Positions 1-8,801 are shown, counted from the stretch's first letter. The stretch: 64,000 nt of DNA from an uncultured Flavobacteriaceae bacterium (GCA_947486785.1 CANKUU010000006.1:95042-159041), one strand, 5' to 3'. Numbers and translations: made by a program. The notes: generated by a model from the sequence alone, not told the origin.

Positions 1-246
1 GCTATCTATGTGGCAAGAAAGGCAAAAAATGGTTCGGGTGAAAAGATAAAAAAATACGGTTTTTGGGGTTTGATATTTTTTGTTATGCTTCCGGTGCCAG
101 GTACGGGGGTTTATGCTGGTAGTATTGCTAGTTATTTGTTTAAGATTGAGCGTAAAAAAGCTTTTTTAGCAAATACTATAGGAATATTTATCTCCTCGTT
201 AATTATTTGGTTTACAGCACTATTGACAATGAACGCAATGTCTTAA
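1..246 (+). CDS. Small multidrug export-like membrane protein, 3' part
   Basis: The reading frame is open from the first base, so the 5' part of the gene lies outside the window; a GTG at position 10 is internal to the frame and need not be the start. The visible part holds a hydrophobic segment, a conserved-looking PVPGTGVYAG stretch, the sequence SIASYLFKIERKKAF, and a second hydrophobic segment near the C-terminus. This matches the C-terminal half of the small multidrug export family (Pfam Sm_multidrug_ex, COG2426), an inner-membrane family whose transport role is poorly established. The family name is from recognition of the P-x-PGTG motif; the substrate is unknown. Confidence 0.6.
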   Translation, partial: AIYVARKAKNGSGEKIKKYGFWGLIFFVMLPVPGTGVYAGSIASYLFKIERKKAFLANTIGIFISSLIIWFTALLTMNAMS

Positions 247-325
247 ATACTTTTGTTGATAACTCTTAAAACACTTTTTTTTTTTAAGTTAAAAGACCAT
301 CTATTTTTACACACTTTTAGTAGCA

Positions 326-679
326 ATGAGAGAACTAAAAGTCGGCGATAAGTTATATAATGTAAAGCAAAACGGCTTTGCTGACTTTGCTCGGTATTCT
401 TTTTCTGAAGTAGTAAGCCTTACCAAAACTTTAGCTATTTTAAAGAACGGTGTTCGCCTATACAATCAACCTAAAGTCTCTTATATCATAGAGGAAGTGG
501 GCTATTCTGTGTCACGTCAAAAAGGGGTGCATTGGCATTTGGTTTCATTGGAGGCCATACGAAATGCACAAATAGAAGATGAAAAAATAAAAGCGTACCA
601 ATGGTTTAAAACCAAGGATTTTAGCTTAGAAGATAAGGTATTGGTCTACAGAAAATTTGCAGCCCTAAATAAAGTGTAG
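326..679 (+). CDS. Hypothetical protein, 117 residues
   Basis: I do not recognise this gene. It begins with ATG 80 bases after the upstream membrane gene and ends with TAG. The product is soluble, without a signal peptide or membrane segment, and reads as mixed alpha/beta with a basic tendency. The N-terminus (MRELKVGDKLYNV) resembles a small beta-barrel opening, and the C-terminal third is helical (KIKAYQWFKTKDFSLEDKV). A TATTTTTA stretch shortly upstream at about 302 could be a -7 element. The frame is clean and codon use matches its neighbours, so it is likely a real lineage-specific gene. Confidence 0.6.
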   Translation: MRELKVGDKLYNVKQNGFADFARYSFSEVVSLTKTLAILKNGVRLYNQPKVSYIIEEVGYSVSRQKGVHWHLVSLEAIRNAQIEDEKIKAYQWFKTKDFSLEDKVLVYRKFAALNKV

Positions 680-1055
680 TTTCGAATTTTGATCTTTTAG
701 ATATTGAATCTTATTTTTAAGTACGCTTTTGATTTTACTTACTTTAGATCATTATTTTGGTGAGCCCTGACCTTTGCTATTTAACATGAATTAGAAGCAA
801 AAAATTGAGTTTTTCTAAAAGATATAATTAATAAAGTGCTGAATTATAGGTAATTAATTTAAAATTTCGCTATAATTTTTTTCGCTAGTTATATCAAACT
901 CACGTTATTTTAAAACAATGAGTATCGCATAGCTTAAAATCTCAGTTACCGTTTCTTGTTTGCGGTGCATTTACACCAGTAGAAAATAAGAACAGGTGAT
1001 GGTAAAACAGACTGGTCTTTTAGCAAATTTCATTTTATCTTTTACAATTAAAATA
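680..1055. other. Intergenic stretch, nothing recognised
   Basis: About 375 AT-rich bases between the end of the hypothetical gene and the stop of the leftward sensor gene. No open frame of useful length is seen on either strand, and no convincing terminator with a T-run. A very small hairpin (GGTG, six bases, CACC) near 962-975 is too short to interpret. Confidence 0.5.
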
Positions 1056-2756
1056 TTAGCTCTGTTTTAGGTAAAGGGTAATCACATTTTGCCATCCACT
1101 CGCAATTGGCTCAGATTTAAAACTCCAGTCAGAATTGTAACTTTCAGTTAATCTCGACTTAATATATTTATTACCTGTGCCGTCAATTTGGTTTTTCTTT
1201 TCGTTTTTTAGTTTAGCAAAAGTTGTAAAGGTATAGACTTTTGAGTCGTCCATTATATTATAATCTAGCTCAAAACGAATAGTGCCATCATCTAAAGGTG
1301 TGCAATGGGTAATTCCATTTTCTAAAAGTGTGTAAATTAAGGCAGGCGGTATTTTTTCGTTTTCATCAACTCGATAATCGTTCCAAACATATTTAATATT
1401 TTTTCTGAACTGCATAATGTTGATATAATTTTTACATAATTGTATTTCTTGCTTAATGGAGATTAGTTTTTTGTCTTCTATTTGATGAAATAGATGAAAA
1501 TCATCTACTAATGCTTCAATAAATTTAACTCCTTTTTTAGGTGAGTCTTCAACATAATCGATGATTGAGCTTAGGGTATTTATTAGAAAATTTGGGCGTA
1601 TTTTTTTCTTTAATAATTGGTGATTTAATCGAGTGCCCTGCACCAGCGAATATTCGTAATCTTGTCGTTGCTCATGCATTCTTTTTACAAATATGTATAG
1701 CATACAACTAAGAAGCATTACAAAACTGAGAATAAGGCTATGTTCGAACTTTAGTATTAAATAATAAACGGTAGCGAACATTAGTAAGCCCATAAAAAGA
1801 ACAAAAGCACCTTTTATTTTTTTTATAAAACCATAGCCAGCTATGAGTAAAGATGTAAGCCACATACAGGTAGTTTGGTATAAAATTAGTTCATCATAAC
1901 TACCGTAGTTATGGTTGAAAATATGTAATCCTACCAGCAAAATTAAATATGAGCCAATTAAATAGTTGTTCTTTTTTATCGAAAATTGAATTGAAAAATA
2001 AAGTGGTATTACGAAAGAGATTAGTAGACTCAGAAGATTTTTTAACTCTAATTGTGTATAGAAATACGAATAGTGAAATGGTACATAAAATTTTAAATAG
2101 TCTAAAAGAATAAATAAAAAGAAAAGAAAGTTAGCAATACTAAACAATAGTACTTCAAAAGATCTGTTATAAAAATAATACAAGATAAAAATGTAAATCG
2201 CTGTAATTAAAAAAGCACCAGCGAGAATACTAAGGTAGAATGAGATCTTTAATGGTCTGCGCACTAACTCAAAGTAGTCATGAATCTCGTAATCTTGAAT
2301 ACTGTTAAGTTTTGGATCGTATTTCTGCGACGCTCTTAACGCTAGCGTATGCTTTCCTTTTTGAGTTAAAGAATCGGGAAGTATAAAATATCTATGATAT
2401 TCACCTGTTTTATTTTCTTCGTTGTTAAGTTCTCCATTTTTACCGATTAAAACGCCATCCCAGTATGTTTCATAGGCACCAAATACGGCTAAATACAATC
2501 CTAAATTATTAGCTTTTCCAAGGTCTTTGTTAAAATTGATTGTTGTTCTTACCCAAAAAATATCGCTCTCATTTTTAGAAATGTAAGTAGACCATTCACC
2601 ATCATCTAGGTCGATTTTAGCCCAGTTGCTATGATCACCAAGTTTGTATTTTACTATGGGTACCAGGCTATGTTCATCTTCGGCTTCATCACAAGAGCAA
2701 AGTAGCAAAGCAAAGGTAAATGCTAGAAATATTTTAAAAGTGACTCTATAATTCAT
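1056..2756 (-). CDS. 7TM sensor kinase-like protein of the LytS type with a degenerate H-box
   Basis: A membrane signalling protein of the 7TMR-DISM / LytS-type (His_kinase) kind. I take ATG at 2756; the longer frame would need TTG at 2768. Numbering from 2756: residues 1-22 look like a lipoprotein signal ending LLLCSC, then an extracellular beta-sandwich domain to about 165, seven membrane helices from about 170 to 360, and a cytoplasmic kinase-like domain. The H-box normally reads PHFLxN with a phosphoaccepting His; here it reads PNFLIN (388-393), so the His is Asn389 (codon AAT). The ATP-binding N-box (LLENGITH) and G-box (GTGNKYIKSRL) are kept. No LytR-type response regulator lies next to it. 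Probably a pseudokinase or a sensor that signals without autophosphorylation. Confidence 0.75.
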   Translation of the reverse strand: MNYRVTFKIFLAFTFALLLCSCDEAEDEHSLVPIVKYKLGDHSNWAKIDLDDGEWSTYISKNESDIFWVRTTINFNKDLGKANNLGLYLAVFGAYETYWDGVLIGKNGELNNEENKTGEYHRYFILPDSLTQKGKHTLALRASQKYDPKLNSIQDYEIHDYFELVRRPLKISFYLSILAGAFLITAIYIFILYYFYNRSFEVLLFSIANFLFFLFILLDYLKFYVPFHYSYFYTQLELKNLLSLLISFVIPLYFSIQFSIKKNNYLIGSYLILLVGLHIFNHNYGSYDELILYQTTCMWLTSLLIAGYGFIKKIKGAFVLFMGLLMFATVYYLILKFEHSLILSFVMLLSCMLYIFVKRMHEQRQDYEYSLVQGTRLNHQLLKKKIRPNFLINTLSSIIDYVEDSPKKGVKFIEALVDDFHLFHQIEDKKLISIKQEIQLCKNYINIMQFRKNIKYVWNDYRVDENEKIPPALIYTLLENGITHCTPLDDGTIRFELDYNIMDDSKVYTFTTFAKLKNEKKNQIDGTGNKYIKSRLTESYNSDWSFKSEPIASGWQNVITLYLKQS

Positions 2757-3462
2757 TAGCTCGGGCAATTTTACCGAATATTTGCGATCTGGGTGTACAG
2801 TATCATTCGAATAGGCATATTTCAGTTTTCTAAATCAACTTTTTTAGTGTAATTGTTATTCTTAAAGTCATTTAAAAGTGTTAATTCAGCGAATAATTAG
2901 TTTTTCAAACCAATCAAAAGAACAAATGAAACAAACATCTATTTAGCCTAATTTTTAAGCAGATTTAATGGGTAAACCTATAACGCTTTAGTAACGGAAA
3001 TATTTGGTGTCTTTATGCAGAATACAGAGATTTACCTTTTGTATGACCTTATAGCACGATACTTTTAAAACTGGAGTTGCAACCTTTACTAGAACATAAA
3101 ATTTAACACTTTTTGTTAAAACACAAATACCTAGGGAATGTAAAAAGTTTATTACGGTCCTAAATTAAAGAAGTAAGCAGTTTGATGAAGTTAACAACGA
3201 GCGAATAGGAGCAGCTTTTATAAATGCTAGGCGGCCAGTTTATTAAAACGGGCACTAAAGCATAGCCTGTTTACTGATTTGAAAAAAAAGAATTTGACCT
3301 TGGCAAATAATAGTAGGGCGCTACAAGTATAACGGAGAAACTAAAAGCGTAAAAAAAGTAATTAAGCCATTTTTTGTACCTCGATAATTCAAAGGTACAA
3401 ATAAGGTACAAATTTGTACCTAATTAACCCATAACACTTATTAACAAGTATTAAGTAATAAT
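2757..3462. other. Gene-free stretch of about 700 bases downstream of mnmE
   Basis: No gene-sized frame is seen on either strand. The stretch lies between the start of the sensor gene and the terminator of mnmE, both of which read leftward. Near 3310-3385 a short plus-strand frame (including YNGETKSVKKVIKPFF) ends in a stop at the octamer cluster; it may be a relic or chance. The distinctive part is the GGTACAAA cluster at 3373-3420, listed separately. Confidence 0.45.
3373..3420. repeat. Cluster of four GGTACAAA octamers, two forming a palindrome
   Basis: TTTGTACC occurs at 3373-3380 and 3413-3420, and its complement GGTACAAA at 3394-3401 and 3405-3412. The last two abut as a perfect 16-bp palindrome, GGTACAAATTTGTACC. 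The first pair is inverted around 13 bases. This arrangement suits binding by a dimeric or tetrameric protein such as a recombinase or repressor. What binds it is unknown. Confidence 0.6.
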
Positions 3463-3492
3463 AACAAAAAGCCGATTTTTAAAGGGCTTTAT
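3463..3492 (-). terminator. Probable terminator of mnmE
   Basis: Read leftward, AAAGCC, an 11-base AT-rich loop and GGCTTT form a six-pair stem running into TTGTTATT. It lies 40 bases past the mnmE stop. Short stem, so moderate confidence. Confidence 0.5.
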
Positions 3493-3532
3493 AGTGTTTT
3501 GTTATGTTTTGGTTATCGGTTAAATAATGGGG

Positions 3533-4930
3533 TTACTTTCCGATGCAAAAGTTAGCAAATATATTTCCCAGCAATTCATCTGAGGAAATCTCACCTGTTA
3601 TTTCACCAAAATAATCAAGAGCTTCGCGAATATCGATGGCGAGTAAATCACCCGAAACACCATCATTTATTGCGAGGTTAACTCGCTCAACAGCTTCTAA
3701 AGCCTTTATAAGAGAATCATAGTGTCTTGTATTAGTAACGATAGTTTCATTATTTCTTAATGCGCCGGTATTTACAAATTTTAATAATTGATTTTTTAAT
3801 TCATCTACTCCTTTACCCGTTTTTGCAGATAGTAGTAAAGCAAGATCTAGCTCTTTTTTTAAAGCTACTACGTCTTCTGAAGTAAGAGTGTCTTTCTTAT
3901 TAATTACAACTAATAATTGTTTTAAAGGAAATTGATTTTTAACCTTTTCGAGCTCAATTTTTAACGTATTGAGTTGACTTTTAGTTGCTGATAATGCCGC
4001 ACCATCTACTAAATAAAGAACTACTTTAGCCTGTTCAATTTTTTCAAAAGTTTTTCTAATTCCTATACCTTCAATAAGATCATCTGTTTCACGTATTCCG
4101 GCGGTATCGATAAACCGAAATCCTAATCCACCTATGGTAATTTCATCTTCAATAGTATCTCGGGTGGTTCCGGCAATTTCAGAGACAATAGCTCGCTCTT
4201 CGTTTAACAGGGCATTTAATAAGGTCGACTTGCCTACATTTGGTTCGCCGACAATTGCTACTGGAATTCCATGTTTTATAACATTTCCAACAGCAAAGGA
4301 ATTAATCAATCTCTTTAAAACATTTTGTATTCTTTTTAATAGTTCTTTAAACTGATTACGATTTGCAAATTCTACATCTTCTTCAGCAAAATCGAGTTCC
4401 AATTCTATAAGCGAGGCAAAATTGAGCAATTCATCACGTAATAGTTTAATTTCATTACTAAAACCACCGCGCATCTGCTGAATGGCTATTTGGTGACTAG
4501 CTTCATTATCTGAGGCTATTAAATCGGCTACAGCTTCGGCCTGACTTAAATCTAGCTTTCCATTTAAAAAAGCACGTAAAGTAAATTCACCAGCATCAGC
4601 CATTCGGCAACCATTACGTAAAAATAATTGAATTATTTGTTGCTGAATATAAGAGGAGCCATGACATGAAATTTCTATTACATCTTCACCTGTATATGAA
4701 TGTGGGTTTTTAAAGACAGATACCAATACCTGATCATAGATTTTAGCTCCTTCTATGATATGACCTAGTAGAATGGTATGACTTTTTTGCTTTTCAAGAT
4801 TTTTGCCGTGAATAGATTTGAATAGGTTGTTAGATAATGAAATGGCTCGTTCTCCAGAGATTCTGAGCACTGCCAGCGCTCCTGCTCCTGATGGCGTAGC
4901 TAAAGCAATTATGGTGTCTTTCAGGTGCAT
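3533..4930 (-). CDS. mnmE: tRNA modification GTPase MnmE
   Basis: With MnmG this GTPase installs the carboxymethylaminomethyl (or aminomethyl) group on U34 of certain tRNAs. The 465-residue length is normal. The N-terminal folate-binding domain (opening DTIIALATPSGAGALAVLRI) is followed by a helical domain and an inserted G domain: G1 GEPNVGKS at 228-235, G2 TTRDT at 255-259, G3 DTAG at 275-278, G4 NKKD at 344-347. The C-terminus is FCIGK with the conserved Cys462. It starts at ATG 4930 and has its own weak terminator. The 3' end of mnmE (trmE/thdF) is a known integration site for some genomic islands in other bacteria, which makes the empty stretch after it worth noting. Confidence 0.97.
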   Translation of the reverse strand: MHLKDTIIALATPSGAGALAVLRISGERAISLSNNLFKSIHGKNLEKQKSHTILLGHIIEGAKIYDQVLVSVFKNPHSYTGEDVIEISCHGSSYIQQQIIQLFLRNGCRMADAGEFTLRAFLNGKLDLSQAEAVADLIASDNEASHQIAIQQMRGGFSNEIKLLRDELLNFASLIELELDFAEEDVEFANRNQFKELLKRIQNVLKRLINSFAVGNVIKHGIPVAIVGEPNVGKSTLLNALLNEERAIVSEIAGTTRDTIEDEITIGGLGFRFIDTAGIRETDDLIEGIGIRKTFEKIEQAKVVLYLVDGAALSATKSQLNTLKIELEKVKNQFPLKQLLVVINKKDTLTSEDVVALKKELDLALLLSAKTGKGVDELKNQLLKFVNTGALRNNETIVTNTRHYDSLIKALEAVERVNLAINDGVSGDLLAIDIREALDYFGEITGEISSDELLGNIFANFCIGK

Positions 4931-5033
4931 AGTTGAATTTTGCAGTAAAAATAGCTAAAAAACCACAAGTGTTTTGTCTAATGGTATGCTTGTTGTATTT
5001 AAAGTTACTTCTGCAATGCAGATCGATATTTTA

Positions 5034-5041
5034 TATCTTTG
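5034..5041 (+). promoter_or_regulatory. Bacteroidota -7 element
   Basis: TATCTTTG matches TAnnTTTG exactly and sits 27 bases before the ATG at 5069. A weak CTG lies 20 bases upstream in place of the usual TTG. Confidence 0.5.
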
Positions 5042-5068
5042 ATATACATTAACCATTAAATAATAATT

Positions 5069-5620
5069 ATGAAAAATTTATTAGTAACACTAGTTCTATG
5101 TATTACTGCTGTCGCAAGCGGTTTTGCTCAAGAAGAGAGCGAACAAGAGTTTGATGTTAAAACTACAACGCCGAAGGTTGAAATGCAGAATGAAGACATG
5201 CAAAAGACCAAACTTGATGCATCAAAAAAAGAACAACAAGATGAGCTGGCGATGTTAAATAAAGAGGAAAAAAAAGCGGCTAAGGAGTTGAAAGACGCAA
5301 AAAAGGCAGAAAAAATTAAGAAAAAAGAAGCTAAAAGAAAAGAGAAGGATAAAAAAAAGAAAGAAAAAGCGAAGAAGGCTGCAGAGAAGGAAGTAAAGAG
5401 AAAAGAGAAGTTAGCAAAAAACATATCAAAAAGAAAGGGTTCCATTGCTAAAAACGAAACCAAGCTTCGTAAACTTAAAAGTAAACTTGATATCGACAAG
5501 AGTAAGGGTAAATTATCACCTATTGATGAGCTAAAAATAAATCAAAAAATAAGTAAACTAGACTTGAGTATTGCAAAGGAAAAGGCCAAAGTAGTAAAGC
5601 TTGAAAATATGAATGATTGA
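5069..5620 (+). CDS. Exported Lys/Glu-rich coiled-coil protein, unknown function
   Basis: Residues 1-20 form a clear signal peptide (MKNLLVTLVLCITAVASGFA, then QEES), so the product is exported. The mature part is almost entirely charged: from about residue 65 to 115 nearly every residue is Lys, Glu, Asp or Ala, in patterns such as KKKEKAKKAAEKEVKRKEK, followed by a Lys-rich helical region with heptad-like Leu and Ile spacing. No catalytic motif is visible. This looks like a long periplasmic coiled coil or single alpha-helix. A large antisense open frame here is a product of the A-rich codons. The next gene lies 75 bases downstream and may share the transcript. Confidence 0.7.
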   Translation: MKNLLVTLVLCITAVASGFAQEESEQEFDVKTTTPKVEMQNEDMQKTKLDASKKEQQDELAMLNKEEKKAAKELKDAKKAEKIKKKEAKRKEKDKKKKEKAKKAAEKEVKRKEKLAKNISKRKGSIAKNETKLRKLKSKLDIDKSKGKLSPIDELKINQKISKLDLSIAKEKAKVVKLENMND

Positions 5621-5695
5621 AGAACTTTATCGAAGAGCTGTAACAAATGAGGTACTAATTCGTCTTGTAGTTATAAGCACTTAAATTTATACATT

Positions 5696-6058
5696 ATGGA
5701 AATCATCAATCAAAAATCAGTATTTCGTACAGATAATCAACTACTAGCTATTACGCATCTTTCACAGTTACTTACTTATTTAACTGGTATAGGGGGGTTA
5801 ATAGTACCTTTAGTAATATGGTTAACAACAAAAGATAGCGTTCAAGGAATGGATGAACACGGTAGGTCGATTATAAATTTTCAACTTACATTGTTAGTAG
5901 TTTTTGCATTAAGTATACCTGCAATTTTGTTGTTAGGGCTTGGGTTTTTAATGATTTTATTTGTTTTCATGATATCATTTATTCTTCCAATTGTAAATAC
6001 AATTAAAGCTTCAAAAGGAGAATCGCCCAGTTCATTTGCTACAATCAAATTTATATAA
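5696..6058 (+). CDS. DUF4870 family membrane protein
   Basis: A 120-residue inner-membrane protein with three hydrophobic segments. The sequence around residues 20-60 (a helix after HLSQLLTYL, a GLIVPLVIWLTTKD segment, then GRSIINFQLT) is the typical pattern of the DUF4870 (Tic20-like) family. The function of the family is not settled. It starts at ATG 5696 and is followed by a strong shared terminator. Confidence 0.8.
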   Translation: MEIINQKSVFRTDNQLLAITHLSQLLTYLTGIGGLIVPLVIWLTTKDSVQGMDEHGRSIINFQLTLLVVFALSIPAILLLGLGFLMILFVFMISFILPIVNTIKASKGESPSSFATIKFI

Positions 6059-6094
6059 TACCCTTTTAAACGATCAAATAGTTAAGGAAATAAT

Positions 6095-6136
6095 AAAACC
6101 CTGAAGAATCTAAATTTTTCAGGGTTTTCCTTTTTT
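6095..6136. terminator. Strong bidirectional terminator
   Basis: AAAACCCTGA at 6095-6104 pairs with TCAGGGTTTT at 6119-6128, followed by a run of T. It serves the DUF4870 gene on the plus strand and can serve dnaN on the minus strand. Confidence 0.85.
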
Positions 6137-6150
6137 TTACCTTAAGTATT

Positions 6151-7269
6151 TTAGTTATTTAACATAACTGGCATTACTAACATGGTTACATTTTCACCTT
6201 CGTCAAGCCCGTCTGCAGGAGTTAATATTCCTGCTCTATTGGGCAGACTCATTTCTAAAGTAACATCATCAGAAGTAAGGTTATTTAACATCTCCGTTAA
6301 AAAGCGTGAGTTAAAACCTATTTGCATATCGTCACCTTGATAGTCGCAGGTTAAGCGTTCTTCTGCTTTATTACTGTAATCAAGATCTTCTGCAGAAATA
6401 TTTAATTCAGCTCCAGCAACTTTAAGACGTATTTGATGTGTTGTTTTATTAGAGAAAATGGATACTCTACGAACTGAACTCAAAAATTGAGTTCTAGAAA
6501 TTGTTAGTTTATTTGGGTTCTCTTTAGGAATTACGGCTTCATAATTCGGATATTTACCATCAATTAATCTGCAAATCAGCTCCGTATCTTCAAAGCTAAA
6601 TTTAGCATTATTGTCATTATATTCAATCACCACTTCAGATTCACTACCCGCTAAAATTCCCTTCAAAAGATTTAGAGGTTTTTTAGGCATAATAAACTCT
6701 GTTACTTGTGAAGCAACAACATCTTCGCGTTTGTATTTTACCAATTTATGCGCATCTGTAGCAACAAAAGTTAAATTTTCTGGTGAAAATTGAAAAAATA
6801 CCCCACTCATTACAGGCCTTAAATCATCATTTCCAGCGGCGAAAATAGTTTTCTGAATTGCTGTTGAAAGTATGTCTCCTAGTATTGTTGTAGATATAGG
6901 GTTAGCAAGTTCTACCGCTTTCGGAAATTCAGCGCCATCGGCATATGCTAAAGCATATTTTCCATGATTTGAACTAATTTCTACCGTGTTGTTGTCATCA
7001 ACCACAAAAGTTAGAGGCTGACTAGGAAAAGTTTTTAAAGTTTCTAGTAATAACCTTGCAGGTACTGCAATTACTCCTTCATTATCCGAATCCACATTTA
7101 ATACAGAACTCATGGTTGTTTCTAAATCAGAAGCAGAAACGGTGAGTTTAGTTTGTTTTAAATCGAACAAGAAATTATCCAAAATAGGTAAAGTGTTACT
7201 GTTGTTTATTACACCCCCCAAAATCTGCAAATGTTTCAACAGATAGGTACTGGATACTATAAATTTCAT
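6151..7269 (-). CDS. dnaN: DNA polymerase III beta subunit (sliding clamp)
   Basis: The ring-shaped processivity clamp of the replicative polymerase. The product has 372 residues, the usual length, and three repeated clamp domains. Recognisable parts are the N-terminus with LLETLKTFPSQPLTFVVDD, the central stretch LRPVMSGVFFQFSPENLTFVATDAHKLVKY (shown here only as a landmark for domain 2), and the C-terminal hydrophobic tail ending MLVMPVMLNN. It starts at ATG 7269 behind a perfect -7 element at 7340-7347. It is not next to dnaA here. Confidence 0.96.
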   Translation of the reverse strand: MKFIVSSTYLLKHLQILGGVINNSNTLPILDNFLFDLKQTKLTVSASDLETTMSSVLNVDSDNEGVIAVPARLLLETLKTFPSQPLTFVVDDNNTVEISSNHGKYALAYADGAEFPKAVELANPISTTILGDILSTAIQKTIFAAGNDDLRPVMSGVFFQFSPENLTFVATDAHKLVKYKREDVVASQVTEFIMPKKPLNLLKGILAGSESEVVIEYNDNNAKFSFEDTELICRLIDGKYPNYEAVIPKENPNKLTISRTQFLSSVRRVSIFSNKTTHQIRLKVAGAELNISAEDLDYSNKAEERLTCDYQGDDMQIGFNSRFLTEMLNNLTSDDVTLEMSLPNRAGILTPADGLDEGENVTMLVMPVMLNN

Positions 7270-7339
7270 GTGGCTTAATTTTAAAATTTCAATCGAATTT
7301 AAGATAAATTGAGGTAAACTACCCTATATATAATTGAAA

Positions 7340-7347
7340 CAAAGATA
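7340..7347 (-). promoter_or_regulatory. -7 element of dnaN
   Basis: Read leftward, TATCTTTG matches TAnnTTTG. The nearest TTG is 24 bases further upstream, slightly longer than the usual spacer. The predicted leader is about 60-70 bases. Confidence 0.55.
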
Positions 7348-7847
7348 TTTTAAATCGTCTTTTTACCGAAACAAACTTATTAACACAAAAAGCTTAGCAA
7401 AATATGGGCTAAAAGAAATGTTTCAGTTTTGAATAAGTTGCACAATTACCTAGTATTTAATAGCATAACTGGAAATTATGGTAAAGTGGTATTTTTAATT
7501 AGTGGTATAATAATTTTTACAACGAAAGTAATAATGTTTATAACTGTTGTTGTGCTAGCTTGTAAATCGATCTTTTTTTTAAATCGCTAACCATAAAATA
7601 GCCCGTTCTTTAAACTTTGTTTAAGCTACAGGCTGTAAGATTTTTCAGGTCATAACTCATTAAATAGCCTCGAATTTCTGTACTGTTCTAAAACGGTTTC
7701 ATTTTGCGTTTTACTGTAGGTAAATAAAATACACGCGTCTTGTTTATTTTGAGAGCGCTATAAAAATTTACAACCTTAAAAATTTTAATTGCATGTTCGT
7801 TTTTTTTAAAATTTCATTTAAAAAATTCGTATTACCATTTATTCGAA
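7348..7847. other. Gene-free stretch between the SAM hydrolase gene and dnaN
   Basis: Five hundred AT-rich bases with no useful frame and no strong hairpin. Both flanking genes read leftward, so this would be the trailer of one and the promoter region of the other. It is long for a gap between two co-oriented core genes. Confidence 0.45.
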
Positions 7848-8678
7848 TTATTCGAAATTTATGGTGATGGTATCTCTATAATCCAAACCTAAAAGAGAAG
7901 ACGCGGCACCGACTGTATTTAGGTCACTTTTGTAAATGGCTAGTTCTAAATATTCTGATGAGTTAAATATCGCTAATTTGTCTCCCGGACCTTTTCGTTG
8001 CGATTTTTCTAGATCAAAATTGATAATATCACTATACGTATTATGAATTTGCTTAATTTGGGTGGTTCTAGCAGTAAGGGTGTAGGCTCTACCTTTTCTG
8101 TAGGCATTAAAAAACTTCTTTCGAATGTTAGTTACTACGTTTCCATAATTATCTATATAAATAACATTTCCGATAATTTTATTGCCGTTTTCGGTAACAC
8201 TCGGTAAAAAGTCGGTAAGGTTTTTCAATTGATCAAAAGGTTTTCCAACAACTTCTAAAGTGCCTCCACGAGCAATATGACAAGCAACTTGAACAAAAAC
8301 ATTCATTACAGGAAAAGAACTATGTAGTGGGTTTGGTATATGTATTTCTATTGCCTTTTCTGGTTTTAGATCGGTAGTAATCAATCCTATTACGCCATTA
8401 TTGGCGCTAATAAAATAATGTCCGTCTAATAAAACCGCTATGTGTTGGTTTTCTCTAGTGGGTTCAGCATCAACGCCTATAATGTGTATCGTTCCTTCTG
8501 GGAAGCACTTGTAAGAATTTTCAATAATATAAGCACATTCTTGTATGTTAAATGGACTCACATTATGAGAAATATCAACAATCCGAGCTTCATCTAACTC
8601 TTTATAAATACTACCCTTTAAAGCACCTACAAAGTGATCTTTTAGTCCAAAATCGGTAGTTAGTGTTATAATTGCCAT
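7848..8678 (-). CDS. SAM hydrolase of the DUF62 / SAM hydroxide adenosyltransferase family
   Basis: Members of this family (related to fluorinase and chlorinase) split S-adenosylmethionine with hydroxide to give adenosine and methionine. The 276-residue product opens with TLTTDFGLKDHFVGALKG, the family signature. The catalytic Asp-Arg-His triad can be placed at Asp70 (GVD), Arg75 (PTRE) and His134 (ACHIARGG). The second half holds the smaller beta-barrel domain with GNVIYIDNYGNVVTNI. It starts at ATG 8678 and diverges from the PhoH gene with 123 bases between. The biological purpose of SAM hydrolysis in this family is unclear. Confidence 0.88.
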   Translation of the reverse strand: MAIITLTTDFGLKDHFVGALKGSIYKELDEARIVDISHNVSPFNIQECAYIIENSYKCFPEGTIHIIGVDAEPTRENQHIAVLLDGHYFISANNGVIGLITTDLKPEKAIEIHIPNPLHSSFPVMNVFVQVACHIARGGTLEVVGKPFDQLKNLTDFLPSVTENGNKIIGNVIYIDNYGNVVTNIRKKFFNAYRKGRAYTLTARTTQIKQIHNTYSDIINFDLEKSQRKGPGDKLAIFNSSEYLELAIYKSDLNTVGAASSLLGLDYRDTITINFE

Positions 8679-8801
8679 ACAGCAATGTTGATATGTTTTT
8701 GGTTAAGAAAACTGAATTTTACCTAAATTCGTTAAACAAAATTAGGTAAAAAATAGCTAAGTGAAATTATATTTCATGGCTTCACCGAAAACTACACTTT
8801 T

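Noticed and set aside
3373..3420. GGTACAAA cluster as a CRISPR-like array
   Set aside because: The repeats are only eight bases, in alternating orientation and without uniform spacers, and no cas gene is near.
5128..5499. Leftward 123-codon frame rich in Ser and Phe
   Set aside because: It is the antisense shadow of the Lys/Glu-rich gene: AAA and GAA codons give TTT and TTC on the other strand.
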